25,153 nucleotides of DNA from JBCDCP01 sp039181495. GTDB taxonomy: Bacteria > Pseudomonadota > Alphaproteobacteria > Rhizobiales > Tepidamorphaceae. The stretch's first letter is position 1; each line of letters opens with the position of its first letter. The notes below the pieces were generated by a model. That model made no database searches, was not told where the DNA came from, and saw nothing but the letters and a program-made list of their open reading frames with translations. The stretch is taken from positions 1 through 25,153 of the forward strand of contig JBCDCP010000033.1 in NCBI GenBank assembly GCA_039181495.1, written 5' to 3'. This document shows positions 9,358 to 17,164 of this stretch, in pieces. A program made the position numbers and the translations under genes.

Positions 9358-10371
9358 TCACATGAAGTAGGTGCGATCGGTCGTATTGGGATAAAGATCC
9401 GCAACCTGCTCGGCATAGCCGTTGAACAGCTGCGTTGGCACTCGTTCATCGGTCTCAAGAAGCCGTTCCGTTGCCTGGCTCCACCTACGATGCGGGATAT
9501 CGGGGTTCACATTCGCCCAGAAACCGTATTCGGACGGTCCCACAACCGACCAGAAGGTCGACGGCTTCTGGTCAGTAAAGGTGAACCGAACCAGAGACTT
9601 GACCGACTTGAACCCGTATTTCCAGGGCACCATCAGCCGGATCGGTGACCCCATCTGTTTCGGCAATGGCGCCCCATAGGCTCCGGTCGCGATAAAGGCG
9701 AGGTCATTGGTTGCCTCGGCCAGTGTCAGACCTTCGACATAGGGCCACGGGTAGCCAAAACTCGCCGTCCGCTGGCCGGGAGCCACATCCTTGTCGAGGA
9801 ACGTCTCCATCTGAACGTACTTCGCCCCGGCCTTCGGCGACGCAAACGCGACCAGCGCAGACAACGGAAAGCCTGACCAGGGCACAGTCATCGCCCATGC
9901 CTCGACGCAGCGGAACCGATAAACCCGCTCCTCAAGCGGCATCTTCGCGAGCAGGTCATCGATTGCGATATCGACAGGATTGTCGACCATGCCATCAATC
10001 TTGACAGTCCAGGGCCTGATCTTCAGGTCTTGCGCCGCACGCGCGATCTGCTTGTGGCTGCCGAACTCATAGAAGTTGTTGTAAGTGAAAGCGGCATCGG
10101 AGGCTGTGACGTCTCTGTCGACCGTGTAGGTCTCGTTTCGCGACACGGGATAAAGACCGGTGCTGGGGTCATCCTCGGGTGGGCCAAAGACTTGTGAAGG
10201 CGCACGTGAAAACCACTGAGCCTGGGCGATTCCAGGAGTGCCTGCGATCGCTGCAGCACCGATTCCTGCCGTGGCCGAGGCAGCCAGAAACCTGCGCCTA
10301 TTGAGGAACACGTTTTCGTGTGTGATACGATTTTCGTTCACATCCCAGATTTTGCGGCTGCGGATCAGCAT
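9358..10371 (-). CDS. msrP: Protein-methionine-sulfoxide reductase catalytic subunit MsrP
   Basis: MsrP (formerly YedY) is a periplasmic molybdopterin enzyme that repairs oxidised methionine in envelope proteins. The 337-residue protein has a Tat signal (NRRRFLAA at residues 24–31, then a hydrophobic stretch ending IAQAQ near 51). Next come the sulfite-oxidase-fold regions: TYNNFYEFG (96–104), the Mo-ligand cysteine in RFRCVEAWAMTVPWSGFPL (C155), and GAPLPKQMGSPIRLMVPWKYGFKS. The C-terminus ends DRTYFM. The start is placed at 10371 because AGGGGCC lies just upstream and the Tat motif is then at a normal distance; a longer frame to 10431 exists. Its usual partner, the haem membrane protein MsrQ, is not next to it. 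Confidence 0.94.
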   Translation of the reverse strand: MLIRSRKIWDVNENRITHENVFLNRRRFLAASATAGIGAAAIAGTPGIAQAQWFSRAPSQVFGPPEDDPSTGLYPVSRNETYTVDRDVTASDAAFTYNNFYEFGSHKQIARAAQDLKIRPWTVKIDGMVDNPVDIAIDDLLAKMPLEERVYRFRCVEAWAMTVPWSGFPLSALVAFASPKAGAKYVQMETFLDKDVAPGQRTASFGYPWPYVEGLTLAEATNDLAFIATGAYGAPLPKQMGSPIRLMVPWKYGFKSVKSLVRFTFTDQKPSTFWSVVGPSEYGFWANVNPDIPHRRWSQATERLLETDERVPTQLFNGYAEQVADLYPNTTDRTYFM

Positions 10372-10474
10372 TGTCAGGCCCCTTCGGATGGTGAAGCGCA
10401 GCCGAAGTCTCGCATATTCGACGCGTCTCAAGCCAACATAGGGCCTGAGCGACCATCATCAAATGGCGCTTCAA

Positions 10475-10486
10475 ACGCAATTGCGT
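10475..10486. promoter_or_regulatory. 12-bp palindrome ACGCAATTGCGT upstream of msrP
   Basis: A perfect self-complementary 12-mer, 104 bp before the msrP start codon in a 258-bp gap with no gene. It could be an operator for msrP. No binding protein is suggested by the sequence. Confidence 0.3.
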
Positions 10487-10629
10487 GAGACAGATGCCCG
10501 GTCGCTGATACTTCAGCAACCGGCTGTCGCACTGGCATCATTGCCGGCGGCGGTCGACAATCACGGATTATAGACCCACCTGAGTTAGGCGACACCGGCC
10601 GCCACGATAAGGCCCTCCTGCCCCGAAAC

Positions 10630-11028
10630 CTAACGCGGCTGCAAAGCCACCGACCGGTTGGAACCTCCCAAGAGCGCATTGGCACCAACGCCAACGCCGA
10701 CCGTGGCCTGAGTCCCGACCCCAACATAGCTACCGGCAATGCCGCCGGTCGGGAAACCGCTGGTCGGTGCAAACACGCCCCAAATCAGAACACCGGCATT
10801 GGTAACGCCGATGTCGATCCCGAACTTCGAGATCGAGCCGCTGTAGAACTCAGACTGGCCATCGCTCCGCACGAATTCACATTCGAGGTTCTTGGTTGAG
10901 CCGAAGATAAAGCCTGTGCCGCCTGCAACGTCACAGCTCAGCTGACCAATTTCGACGCGATCCTGTGCCTGGGCCGGCAAGACAGCAAGTGGAAGCGCTG
11001 CAAGGAGTGAAAAGACAAGTTTGCGCAT
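10630..11028 (-). CDS. DUF992 domain-containing exported protein
   Basis: A 132-residue protein with a clear Sec signal peptide (MRKLVFSLLAALPLAVLPAQAQ, cleavage after about residue 22). The mature part begins DRVEIGQLSCDVAGGTGF and contains NLECEFV; the two cysteines (about 32 and 50) could form a disulfide. The glycine- and valine-rich C-terminal part (GSYVGVGTQATVGVGVGANALLGG) looks like beta strands. This matches DUF992, a family common in alphaproteobacteria and of unknown function. The ATG at 11028 gives a proper signal peptide, unlike the in-frame codon 13 residues earlier. It is a single-gene unit on the minus strand between the aminotransferase and msrP. Confidence 0.85.
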   Translation of the reverse strand: MRKLVFSLLAALPLAVLPAQAQDRVEIGQLSCDVAGGTGFIFGSTKNLECEFVRSDGQSEFYSGSISKFGIDIGVTNAGVLIWGVFAPTSGFPTGGIAGSYVGVGTQATVGVGVGANALLGGSNRSVALQPR

Positions 11029-11167
11029 GGCAATTGGTCTCCCGAATTGGTCATCTGGCGGATGCATAATCTGTCATGCACCCAATTATGGAGAGCTTAC
11101 GGCAAGCGCGTCGTATCGACCAGTAGACCGAAGCACAATCTCGATTGAGGCCTGAAGCAGGGTTACC

Positions 11168-12373
11168 CTAGTCGCGCAAATTGCCACAAAACCGTTGGAT
11201 CCGGGTGCAGGCTTGGGTCAATGCCTCGGTGGAAGTCGCATACGAGACGCGAAAGGCCGGTGATAGCCCGAAGGCTGATCCATGGACTACCGCCACGCCT
11301 TCTTCCTCCAGCAGGGCGGTCACGAACCCCTCATCGTCCTCAATCTTTGCACCGCCGGCGCTGGTCTTGCCGATCGTGCCCGCGCATGAGGGGTAGACGT
11401 AGAATGCCCCTTCCGGCGTCGGGCAGGACAGCCCGGTGGCCTGATTGAGCATCGACACCACCAGATCGCGACGCCCCTTGAACAGCTCCTGGTTCTTCGG
11501 AATGAAGGCTTGCGTCCCGTTCAGCGCTTCGACGGCCGCCCATTGAGCAATCGAACATGGGTTTGACGTCGACTGAGACTGGATCTTGGCCATGGCCTTG
11601 ATGAGCGATTCCGGGCCGCCAGCATAGCCGATCCGCCAGCCCGTCATCGAGTAGGCTTTCGACACCCCATTTACGGTAAGGACACGGTCCTTGAGATCGG
11701 GTGCAACACCAACCAGCGTCTCAAACTTGAAGCCATCGTAGACCAGATGCTCATACATATCGTCGGTCATGGTCCAGACATGCGGATGACGGCGCAGCAC
11801 CTCCGCCAAAGCCACCATTTCCGCATGCGTATAGGCCGCGCCGGATGGATTGGACGGTGAATTGAAGATCAGCCACTTGGTCTTCGGTGTGATGACGGCC
11901 TCAAGCGCGTCCGGCGAGATCTTGTATCCGGCCTCAGCACCCGCGGCCACGGCAACCGGGGTTCCCCCCGCCAGCGCGACCATATCCGGATAGCTGACCC
12001 AGTACGGCGCTGGCACCACGACCTCGTCACCGGGGTTAAGCGTCGCCATCAGGCCGTTGTACAGCACCTGCTTGCCGCCGGTTCCAACGGTGATCTCGCT
12101 CGCCGCATAGCTGACGCCATTTTCCCGCTGAAACTTGGCGGAGATCGCGTCCTTGAGTTCGGGAATGCCATCAACAGCAGTGTACTTGGTCTTGCCGTCC
12201 CGGATCGCCTTGATGGCCGCGTCCTTGACGTTATCCGGGGTATCGAAATCCGGTTCACCGGCACCCAGCCCGATAACGTCTCGCCCTGCCGCCTTCAGCT
12301 CCCTCGCCTTGCTGGTCACCGCAATGGTGGCGGAGGGTTTAACGCGCGAAAGCGCATCGGCGAGGAAAGCCAT
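11168..12373 (-). CDS. aatA: Class I pyridoxal-phosphate aminotransferase (aspartate aminotransferase type)
   Basis: A 401-residue fold-type I aminotransferase, probably transferring the amino group between aspartate and 2-oxoglutarate in the cytoplasm. The N-terminal substrate-binding region is VIGLGAGEPDFDTP (33–46). PLP contacts include NSPSNPSG (171–178), the TDDMYEHLVYDG aspartate/tyrosine region (203–214) and the Schiff-base lysine in NGVSKAYSMTGWRIGYAGGP (K239). The arginine motif FRVSY is near the C-terminus. The start at 12373 has GGAG 9–12 nt upstream and gives the typical MAFLADALSRVKPSAT; a longer in-frame start (12418) is unlikely. Length and motifs match rhizobial AatA. Some relatives also accept prephenate or aromatic substrates. 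Confidence 0.93.
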   Translation of the reverse strand: MAFLADALSRVKPSATIAVTSKARELKAAGRDVIGLGAGEPDFDTPDNVKDAAIKAIRDGKTKYTAVDGIPELKDAISAKFQRENGVSYAASEITVGTGGKQVLYNGLMATLNPGDEVVVPAPYWVSYPDMVALAGGTPVAVAAGAEAGYKISPDALEAVITPKTKWLIFNSPSNPSGAAYTHAEMVALAEVLRRHPHVWTMTDDMYEHLVYDGFKFETLVGVAPDLKDRVLTVNGVSKAYSMTGWRIGYAGGPESLIKAMAKIQSQSTSNPCSIAQWAAVEALNGTQAFIPKNQELFKGRRDLVVSMLNQATGLSCPTPEGAFYVYPSCAGTIGKTSAGGAKIEDDEGFVTALLEEEGVAVVHGSAFGLSPAFRVSYATSTEALTQACTRIQRFCGNLRD

Positions 12374-12675
12374 GGGACTGCTCCTGAACGTTTGAAAAAT
12401 CGGGACGTAGCCGGCCACTGGGTGGCGTCAACAGCACGATAGGACCGGCCAACACATGGTGCAAGCACGCCAATCGCATAGCTGTGGCCGGAACGCCGCA
12501 TCCCAAAATTGTCACAATCTTTTCCCGGTCCCGCCCTTTTCTGTCCCAACACCAGCCCGTTTCACCCATTTGATTGGATCGTGAGGCGAACAGGCTGGGG
12601 CACGTTTCGTGGCCCTCGCCAAGAACAGACCGCAGGATCGGGCCTCGAACGACCGGTCCGCGGGAGGCAAAGACA
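12374..12675. other. Intergenic region between aatA and the small membrane protein gene
   Basis: About 300 bp carrying the divergent promoters of aatA (minus) and the plus-strand operon at 12676. I see the ribosome binding sites of both genes but no clear -35/-10 pair, dyad or small ORF with a ribosome binding site. Confidence 0.3.
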
Positions 12676-13041
12676 ATGCAGACGAACACTCCTTTCTCCG
12701 CTCCTGATATGACCACCGGGATTTCCATGCCCGGTCGGACAGCGTTTTCACCTGATCGGTCCTGGGTCGAGGAAGATCGGGCGCAGAGCATGATGATCCT
12801 GCGCGCATGCGCGATTTGGATTGTCGCCATATTCGGTGCAGTGCTTGTTACGCTGGTCATGACGGCGGGCGCCTACGCTGCAACTTCGACGCAGGTTATC
12901 CCGGGCGATACCGGACTGGCCGCCAAGGCAATTGTTGGTTTCGCGATGGTCGCCGCAGCGTCATTGACGATCTATATGTTGCGGGACACCGCGCAGCGTG
13001 TCCCTGCCCGCAAGCGCCGCCGTTCGAGCCGTCCTGGCTGA
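12676..13041 (+). CDS. Small two-helix membrane protein of unknown function
   Basis: A 121-residue protein I do not recognise. An N-terminal polar segment (1–42, MQTNTPFSAPDMTTGISMPG, then an acidic WVEEDRAQ) is followed by a hydrophobic helix at about 43–68 (ILRACAIWIVAIFGAVLVTL), a short periplasm-like loop, a second helix at about 82–101 (KAIVGFAMVAAASLTIYML) and a very basic tail (RVPARKRRRSSRPG). By the positive-inside rule both ends face the cytoplasm. GGGAGG 8–9 nt upstream of the ATG at 12676 fixes the start; the reading frame stays open further upstream without a ribosome binding site. It is 81 bp before the sugar dehydrogenase gene and probably the first gene of that operon. Confidence 0.7.
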   Translation: MQTNTPFSAPDMTTGISMPGRTAFSPDRSWVEEDRAQSMMILRACAIWIVAIFGAVLVTLVMTAGAYAATSTQVIPGDTGLAAKAIVGFAMVAAASLTIYMLRDTAQRVPARKRRRSSRPG

Positions 13042-13122
13042 AAGGCTGCCTTCGGTCCGACGCCTGCTTCACGGCGAACGCCGCTGCCGGTTGGAAAACC
13101 TACGAGCAGCGGAGAACGATCG

Positions 13123-14337
13123 ATGCGTCCCAGGTCAAACCGTCTCGCGGCCCTTAAGTTCCAGATCGATAGACTTGAGCACCGCGTTGAGCGGATTGGC
13201 CATGCTGCACTTGGCATAATCGTTTTTGTGCTGGTCCTGGGGTCCCTGATGATCCCGGCTGTCAGTGCAGCTGAACGCGTCAACAGTCAGTCTGGACCGA
13301 TCATCGTCGAAACTGTTGCCGAAGGTCTCAACCATCCTTGGGGTCTCGCCTTCCTGCCCGAAGGCGGGATGTTGGTCACCGAACGCGATGGTACGATCCG
13401 TTTGGTGACACCCGAAGGAGGCGTCAGTGCTCCGCTGGCCGGTGGTCCACAGACGGAAGGATGGGGCCAGGGCGGGCTCCTCGACATCGTCATCGACCCG
13501 GAGTTCGAAACATCCGGGCGTCTGTATTTCAGCTATGCCGGCGTCGATGGCCGTCGCGCCGGCACTGCCATTGCCCATGCCCGTATCGTTCGTGACAGCA
13601 ACGGCGCGAGACTGGAGAGCCTCACCGAGATCTTCCGCATGAATCAGCTCAGCCGCGGAACGCGGCACTTCGGCTCGCGCATCGTGTTTGCCGAAGATGG
13701 CACCCTGTGGTTCACGGTTGGAGACCGCGGTGATCCCGATCGCGCCCAGGACCCCAATGACCACGCCGGCTCGGTCCTCCGGATTGACCGCGACGGCGGC
13801 ATTCCCTCCGACAACCCATTTCGCAATATCGAGGGCGCGCAACCTGAATTGTGGTCCATCGGGCACCGCAACGCTCAAGGCGCTGTGCGCCACCCGGAGA
13901 CCGGAGCGTTGTGGACTATTTCCCATGGCGCGCGTGGCGGCGATGAAATCAACATTCCTAGGCCCGGCCTGAATTACGGCTGGCCGGTTATCTCTTATGG
14001 TCGGCATTATTCAGGCTTCAGTATTGGCGAAGGCACCGAAAAAGCGGGGCTGGAACAGCCGATCTATTACTGGGATCCGTCGATCGCGCCGTCCGGAGCA
14101 GCTTTCTATACCGGCGATGTGTTCCCGCAATGGAAAGGCAACCTGTTTGTCGGAGCGCTGAAAAACCGCCTGCTCAGCCGATTGACCCTCGATGGCGAAG
14201 AGGTAACTGGCGAGGAGCTTCTGCTCAGCGAACTCGGCGAACGTATTCGGGATGTGCGGCAGGGTCCGGATGGTCACATTTATCTGCTGACCGACTCGCC
14301 CAATGGCCGTATTCTGAGACTGTCTCCCGCATCCTGA
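13123..14337 (+). CDS. PQQ-dependent sugar dehydrogenase (soluble glucose dehydrogenase type)
   Basis: A 404-residue six-bladed beta-propeller dehydrogenase of the GdhB/YliI type, which oxidises aldoses in the periplasm with PQQ. After a basic N-terminus a hydrophobic segment (about 25–50, IIVFVLVLGSLMIPAVSAAE) acts as signal peptide or anchor. Family motifs follow: GLNHPWGLAFLPEGGMLVTE, RGTRHFGSRIVFAEDGTLW, TVGDRGDPDRAQDPNDHAGS, GHRNAQGAVRHP (the Arg-Asn pair that contacts PQQ in GdhB) and ISHGARGGDEINIPRPGLNYGWP. GGAG 8 nt before the ATG supports the start, although the n-region of the signal is unusually long. No PQQ synthesis gene is in the window. The real substrate of such Asd-type proteins is often unknown. 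Confidence 0.9.
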   Translation: MRPRSNRLAALKFQIDRLEHRVERIGHAALGIIVFVLVLGSLMIPAVSAAERVNSQSGPIIVETVAEGLNHPWGLAFLPEGGMLVTERDGTIRLVTPEGGVSAPLAGGPQTEGWGQGGLLDIVIDPEFETSGRLYFSYAGVDGRRAGTAIAHARIVRDSNGARLESLTEIFRMNQLSRGTRHFGSRIVFAEDGTLWFTVGDRGDPDRAQDPNDHAGSVLRIDRDGGIPSDNPFRNIEGAQPELWSIGHRNAQGAVRHPETGALWTISHGARGGDEINIPRPGLNYGWPVISYGRHYSGFSIGEGTEKAGLEQPIYYWDPSIAPSGAAFYTGDVFPQWKGNLFVGALKNRLLSRLTLDGEEVTGEELLLSELGERIRDVRQGPDGHIYLLTDSPNGRILRLSPAS

Positions 14338-14359
14338 TCCAAACTTCCGGTTCGAAACC

Positions 14360-14869
14360 ATGCGCAGCGCCGTCTTTGTCATTGCGCTTGCGGTGTTCTT
14401 ATTCACCGCAGCGTTCACTATCCGCGAACTGATCTACACGTGGCTGTTCGGAAGGCCCGATCTCGGCGCGTCATCTCTGGAGACTCTGGCGCGCCCGTCT
14501 TCACCAAACACCTACCTGCTCGCAAATGAGGGCAGCACATCCGCGAAACCGGACGCCCCCGCGGTGCTCCTCAAGACAACCCCACAAGCAGCGCTTGATG
14601 CCGCAACAAAGCAACTGTCCGATCTGGCCGAAACCAGGCGGGTCGATGACAGCACCAACGAGCGCTACAGGCGGTTCGTGGTTCGGACGCAGATCATGCG
14701 TTATCCCGACACCGTGGAGTTCTGGGCCGCACCGGCGCCAGGACAACGCGGCAAGATTGCCTTCAGCGCCTATTCCCGCTCTCAGATCGGCTACTCCGAT
14801 CTCGGCGCCAACAAGGCGCGTATTGATGCAGTTGCTGCGTCGCTGAAGTCAGCCTTTGAGGCCACCTAG
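14360..14869 (+). CDS. DUF1499 domain-containing membrane-anchored protein
   Basis: A 169-residue protein. One N-terminal hydrophobic segment (about residues 3–21, SAVFVIALAVFLFTAAFTI) probably anchors it. The C-terminal half shows the DUF1499 pattern: RRFVVRTQIMRYPDTVEFWA (about 106–125), then AFSAYSRSQIGYSDLGANKARI (about 133–154). Family members occur in alphaproteobacteria and plastid-bearing organisms; the function is unknown. It starts 22 bp after the sugar dehydrogenase stop, so it is very likely in the same operon. Its stop codon shares CTAG (14866–14869) with the stop of the convergent exporter gene. Confidence 0.85.
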   Translation: MRSAVFVIALAVFLFTAAFTIRELIYTWLFGRPDLGASSLETLARPSSPNTYLLANEGSTSAKPDAPAVLLKTTPQAALDAATKQLSDLAETRRVDDSTNERYRRFVVRTQIMRYPDTVEFWAAPAPGQRGKIAFSAYSRSQIGYSDLGANKARIDAVAASLKSAFEAT

Positions 14870-17100
14870 CGAGATTGGCCGCCACGATCGATGATAGCGA
14901 TCAACGCCGGCAGGAACACAGTGACAGACAACAGAGCACCAAACAGCGTCGTCGCAGTGATCAGGCCAAGATCACGATTGACCACGAAGCCGGAAAAACC
15001 GAGCGCGATGTATCCCGTTGCGATGGCAACCGTGGTCGCAAATACCGCTATGCCAACCGATCGGAACGTACCTTCCATGGCCTGTGGCGGTGCCATGCCC
15101 TCGCGCCGAAGATATCGGTAGCGCGCCATCATATGCACGGTGTCGTCGACAACGATTCCGAACGTCATCGCGATCACCATGGTTCCAGCAAATGTCAGCT
15201 CGCCCATCACCATGCCCCACGCGCCGTAGGCCATGAGCAGCGGCAGAAGGTTGGGTAATAGGCTGGCAAGGCCCAGCCTGAGACTACGCAACGCAAAAAT
15301 CAGGATCACGGAGATGGCCGCCAGGGCCAGCGGCGTGGCCCGGATCATCGCCTGGCCATTTCTCTCCGAGAGTTGCGCACCCAGAACCGGCAGACCGGTG
15401 GGTACCGGATTAGGCCCTGGTGCAACCTCATTCAGCTTGTCGCCAGCCCGTTCGGCGAAGGCAATGATGTCGGCCGAGCTGACATAACGCAGCATCGCCA
15501 GCACTTTGGTGGCGCCTTCGCCTGACGCCTCATCCGCGAAGGTGCGGCCTAACAGCCATTGCAGGTCACCGTCGTCAGATTGACCGCGCAGCCCCTCTTC
15601 CAGAAAACCAGCAACCCTTGGCGAGACGGTAACACCATCCATCGTTACCGCACCTGAGCGTCCGGTCGGATCATCCTTGAGCAATGTCGAAAGAGACCGC
15701 ACCTCACTGACCGAGGGTTGCGTCTCGAGCCATCTGGTGAAGGTCGCGACACGAGACGTATAGTCCGGCCCGGCCAGGCTTTCACCCTCGCGCCGGGGCA
15801 ACGAGAACAGGACCGGCGTTACTCCGCCAATCTGATCTTCATAGAGCTGCGTCGCCTGCGAGTAGGGGTAGCTGTTGTCGAAATAGGCGGTAAACCGGTC
15901 TTCAAAAACAACCTTCCCAACGCCCCATATGGATAGACCGATGACACCGATCGCGGTCAGCAAGACCAGGACCTTGGCCCTGACAACGAACCGAGCGAGA
16001 CCCGCCAGCACGGCTTCCAGACTGTCCCGACCCAGGATATGCCGGGGTGCCGGCAAGAGCGAAAGCAATGCTGGCAGCAGCGTGAACGAGAGAATGAACG
16101 TCAGCCCCAGACCGGTGGCGACCAGAGTGCCAAAGGTATGAAAGGCTGGGCTGTCCGCAAGGTTGAGGAATAGAAATGAGATGATCGTGGTCACCGTCGC
16201 GATCATCACCGGGACGATATGCAGACCCACGGTCCGTCTCAGGGCTGCACCGCGTTCAAACCCAAGCCGCAGCGCCCCCTGCCATCCGAACATGAGATGT
16301 ACGCTCGTCGCGACCGATAGGCCCAACAGCGCGGACGGGGTTGCGGACGTCACACCATTGAGGCTGCCGCCAAGCCAACCGAAGCCGCCCATTGTGGCCG
16401 AGGTCGCAACCGCCAGCACCGACAGCAGTACGATGGTTGCCAACAGCGAGCCGGTGAACAGCAGCAGCAACATAACGATGATGGCGACCTGGATCGGCAC
16501 CAGAAAAAGGAGGTCTCCAAGTATCGCATCCATCGAAGCGGCGACCTGGGCCGGGTTGCCGGTGAACAAGATCTGTGCGCCGGAGCCGCCAACGATCTCA
16601 TCAGCGATTTGTTCCAGTGCCTTAACCGTGCGGTGGACCTCGTCCCCTGCGGCAGTCAGTGGGACTTCGAAGGTGGCCAGAACCGAACCAACACCCGTTT
16701 CGTGCAGCTCGAGCGATCGTGGCGAGTCGTCAGGCTCTTTCAGGATAGGACCCGTCCCTTCGGCCCCATCAATCTTGTCGGCGACCGCCAGGGCCAAGGA
16801 TCGCGCCGCTTCGTTCGACGCCACGTCGGGGATGGCAATGACGATCAGGTTCTGCCGCCGGCCATAACGCTCCTCGAACTGCTCGAAAGCGAGGCGCTCT
16901 GCGGAATCTGATGAAAAATACACCCGCGCATCCGGGTCAAAGCTGAGCTGGAGCGTTCCAGCCGCGCCCGCTATCAGAACGGCGAGCGAGAGTATGAAGA
17001 CCAGAATCCGGTATCGGACTGACCATTGCGCAAGCGCAATGGCGATGCTCTGCACCCCTTCTGGTACGTGGGCCTGACTATGAACTGTGGTCGCCGCCAT
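14866..17100 (-). CDS. MMPL-type RND superfamily exporter
   Basis: A 744-residue membrane protein with the MMPL/RND duplicated layout. There is a first helix (about 32–50, ILVFILSLAVLIAGAAGTL), a large periplasmic loop, a block of five or six helices including FLVPIQVAIIVMLLLLFTGS and the sterol-sensing-like region, then a second helix, loop and helix block. Near the C-terminus GIVVDDTVHMMARYRYLRREG holds the paired aspartates typical of proton-driven RND pumps, preceded by MVIAMTF. It is shorter than HAE-type pumps (about 1,000 residues) and closer to COG1033/HpnN-like lipid or hopanoid exporters. No membrane fusion protein or TolC gene is adjacent. It lies 64 bp downstream of the purine permease on the same strand. 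The substrate cannot be told. Confidence 0.85.
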   Translation of the reverse strand: MAATTVHSQAHVPEGVQSIAIALAQWSVRYRILVFILSLAVLIAGAAGTLQLSFDPDARVYFSSDSAERLAFEQFEERYGRRQNLIVIAIPDVASNEAARSLALAVADKIDGAEGTGPILKEPDDSPRSLELHETGVGSVLATFEVPLTAAGDEVHRTVKALEQIADEIVGGSGAQILFTGNPAQVAASMDAILGDLLFLVPIQVAIIVMLLLLFTGSLLATIVLLSVLAVATSATMGGFGWLGGSLNGVTSATPSALLGLSVATSVHLMFGWQGALRLGFERGAALRRTVGLHIVPVMIATVTTIISFLFLNLADSPAFHTFGTLVATGLGLTFILSFTLLPALLSLLPAPRHILGRDSLEAVLAGLARFVVRAKVLVLLTAIGVIGLSIWGVGKVVFEDRFTAYFDNSYPYSQATQLYEDQIGGVTPVLFSLPRREGESLAGPDYTSRVATFTRWLETQPSVSEVRSLSTLLKDDPTGRSGAVTMDGVTVSPRVAGFLEEGLRGQSDDGDLQWLLGRTFADEASGEGATKVLAMLRYVSSADIIAFAERAGDKLNEVAPGPNPVPTGLPVLGAQLSERNGQAMIRATPLALAAISVILIFALRSLRLGLASLLPNLLPLLMAYGAWGMVMGELTFAGTMVIAMTFGIVVDDTVHMMARYRYLRREGMAPPQAMEGTFRSVGIAVFATTVAIATGYIALGFSGFVVNRDLGLITATTLFGALLSVTVFLPALIAIIDRGGQSR

Positions 17101-17164
17101 GGCGGCACACTAATGGCCGGATCAGGCCATGGCGACAGCCGCTTTGGTCGATCACAGCGCCGCT

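Noticed and set aside
9116..9370. 84-codon plus-strand frame after the LysR gene
   Set aside because: It crosses the strong terminator at 9295–9326, has no ribosome binding site, overlaps the msrP 3' end and shows no protein-like composition; the interval is better read as a LysR box plus sRNA.
13135..14007. Long (290-codon) minus-strand frame opposite the sugar dehydrogenase
   Set aside because: It is antisense to a gene with clear family motifs and has no recognisable domain; typical shadow frame in GC-rich DNA.
16163..16867. 234-codon plus-strand frame opposite the MMPL exporter
   Set aside because: Low-complexity S/R/P/T-rich translation antisense to a well-supported membrane protein.
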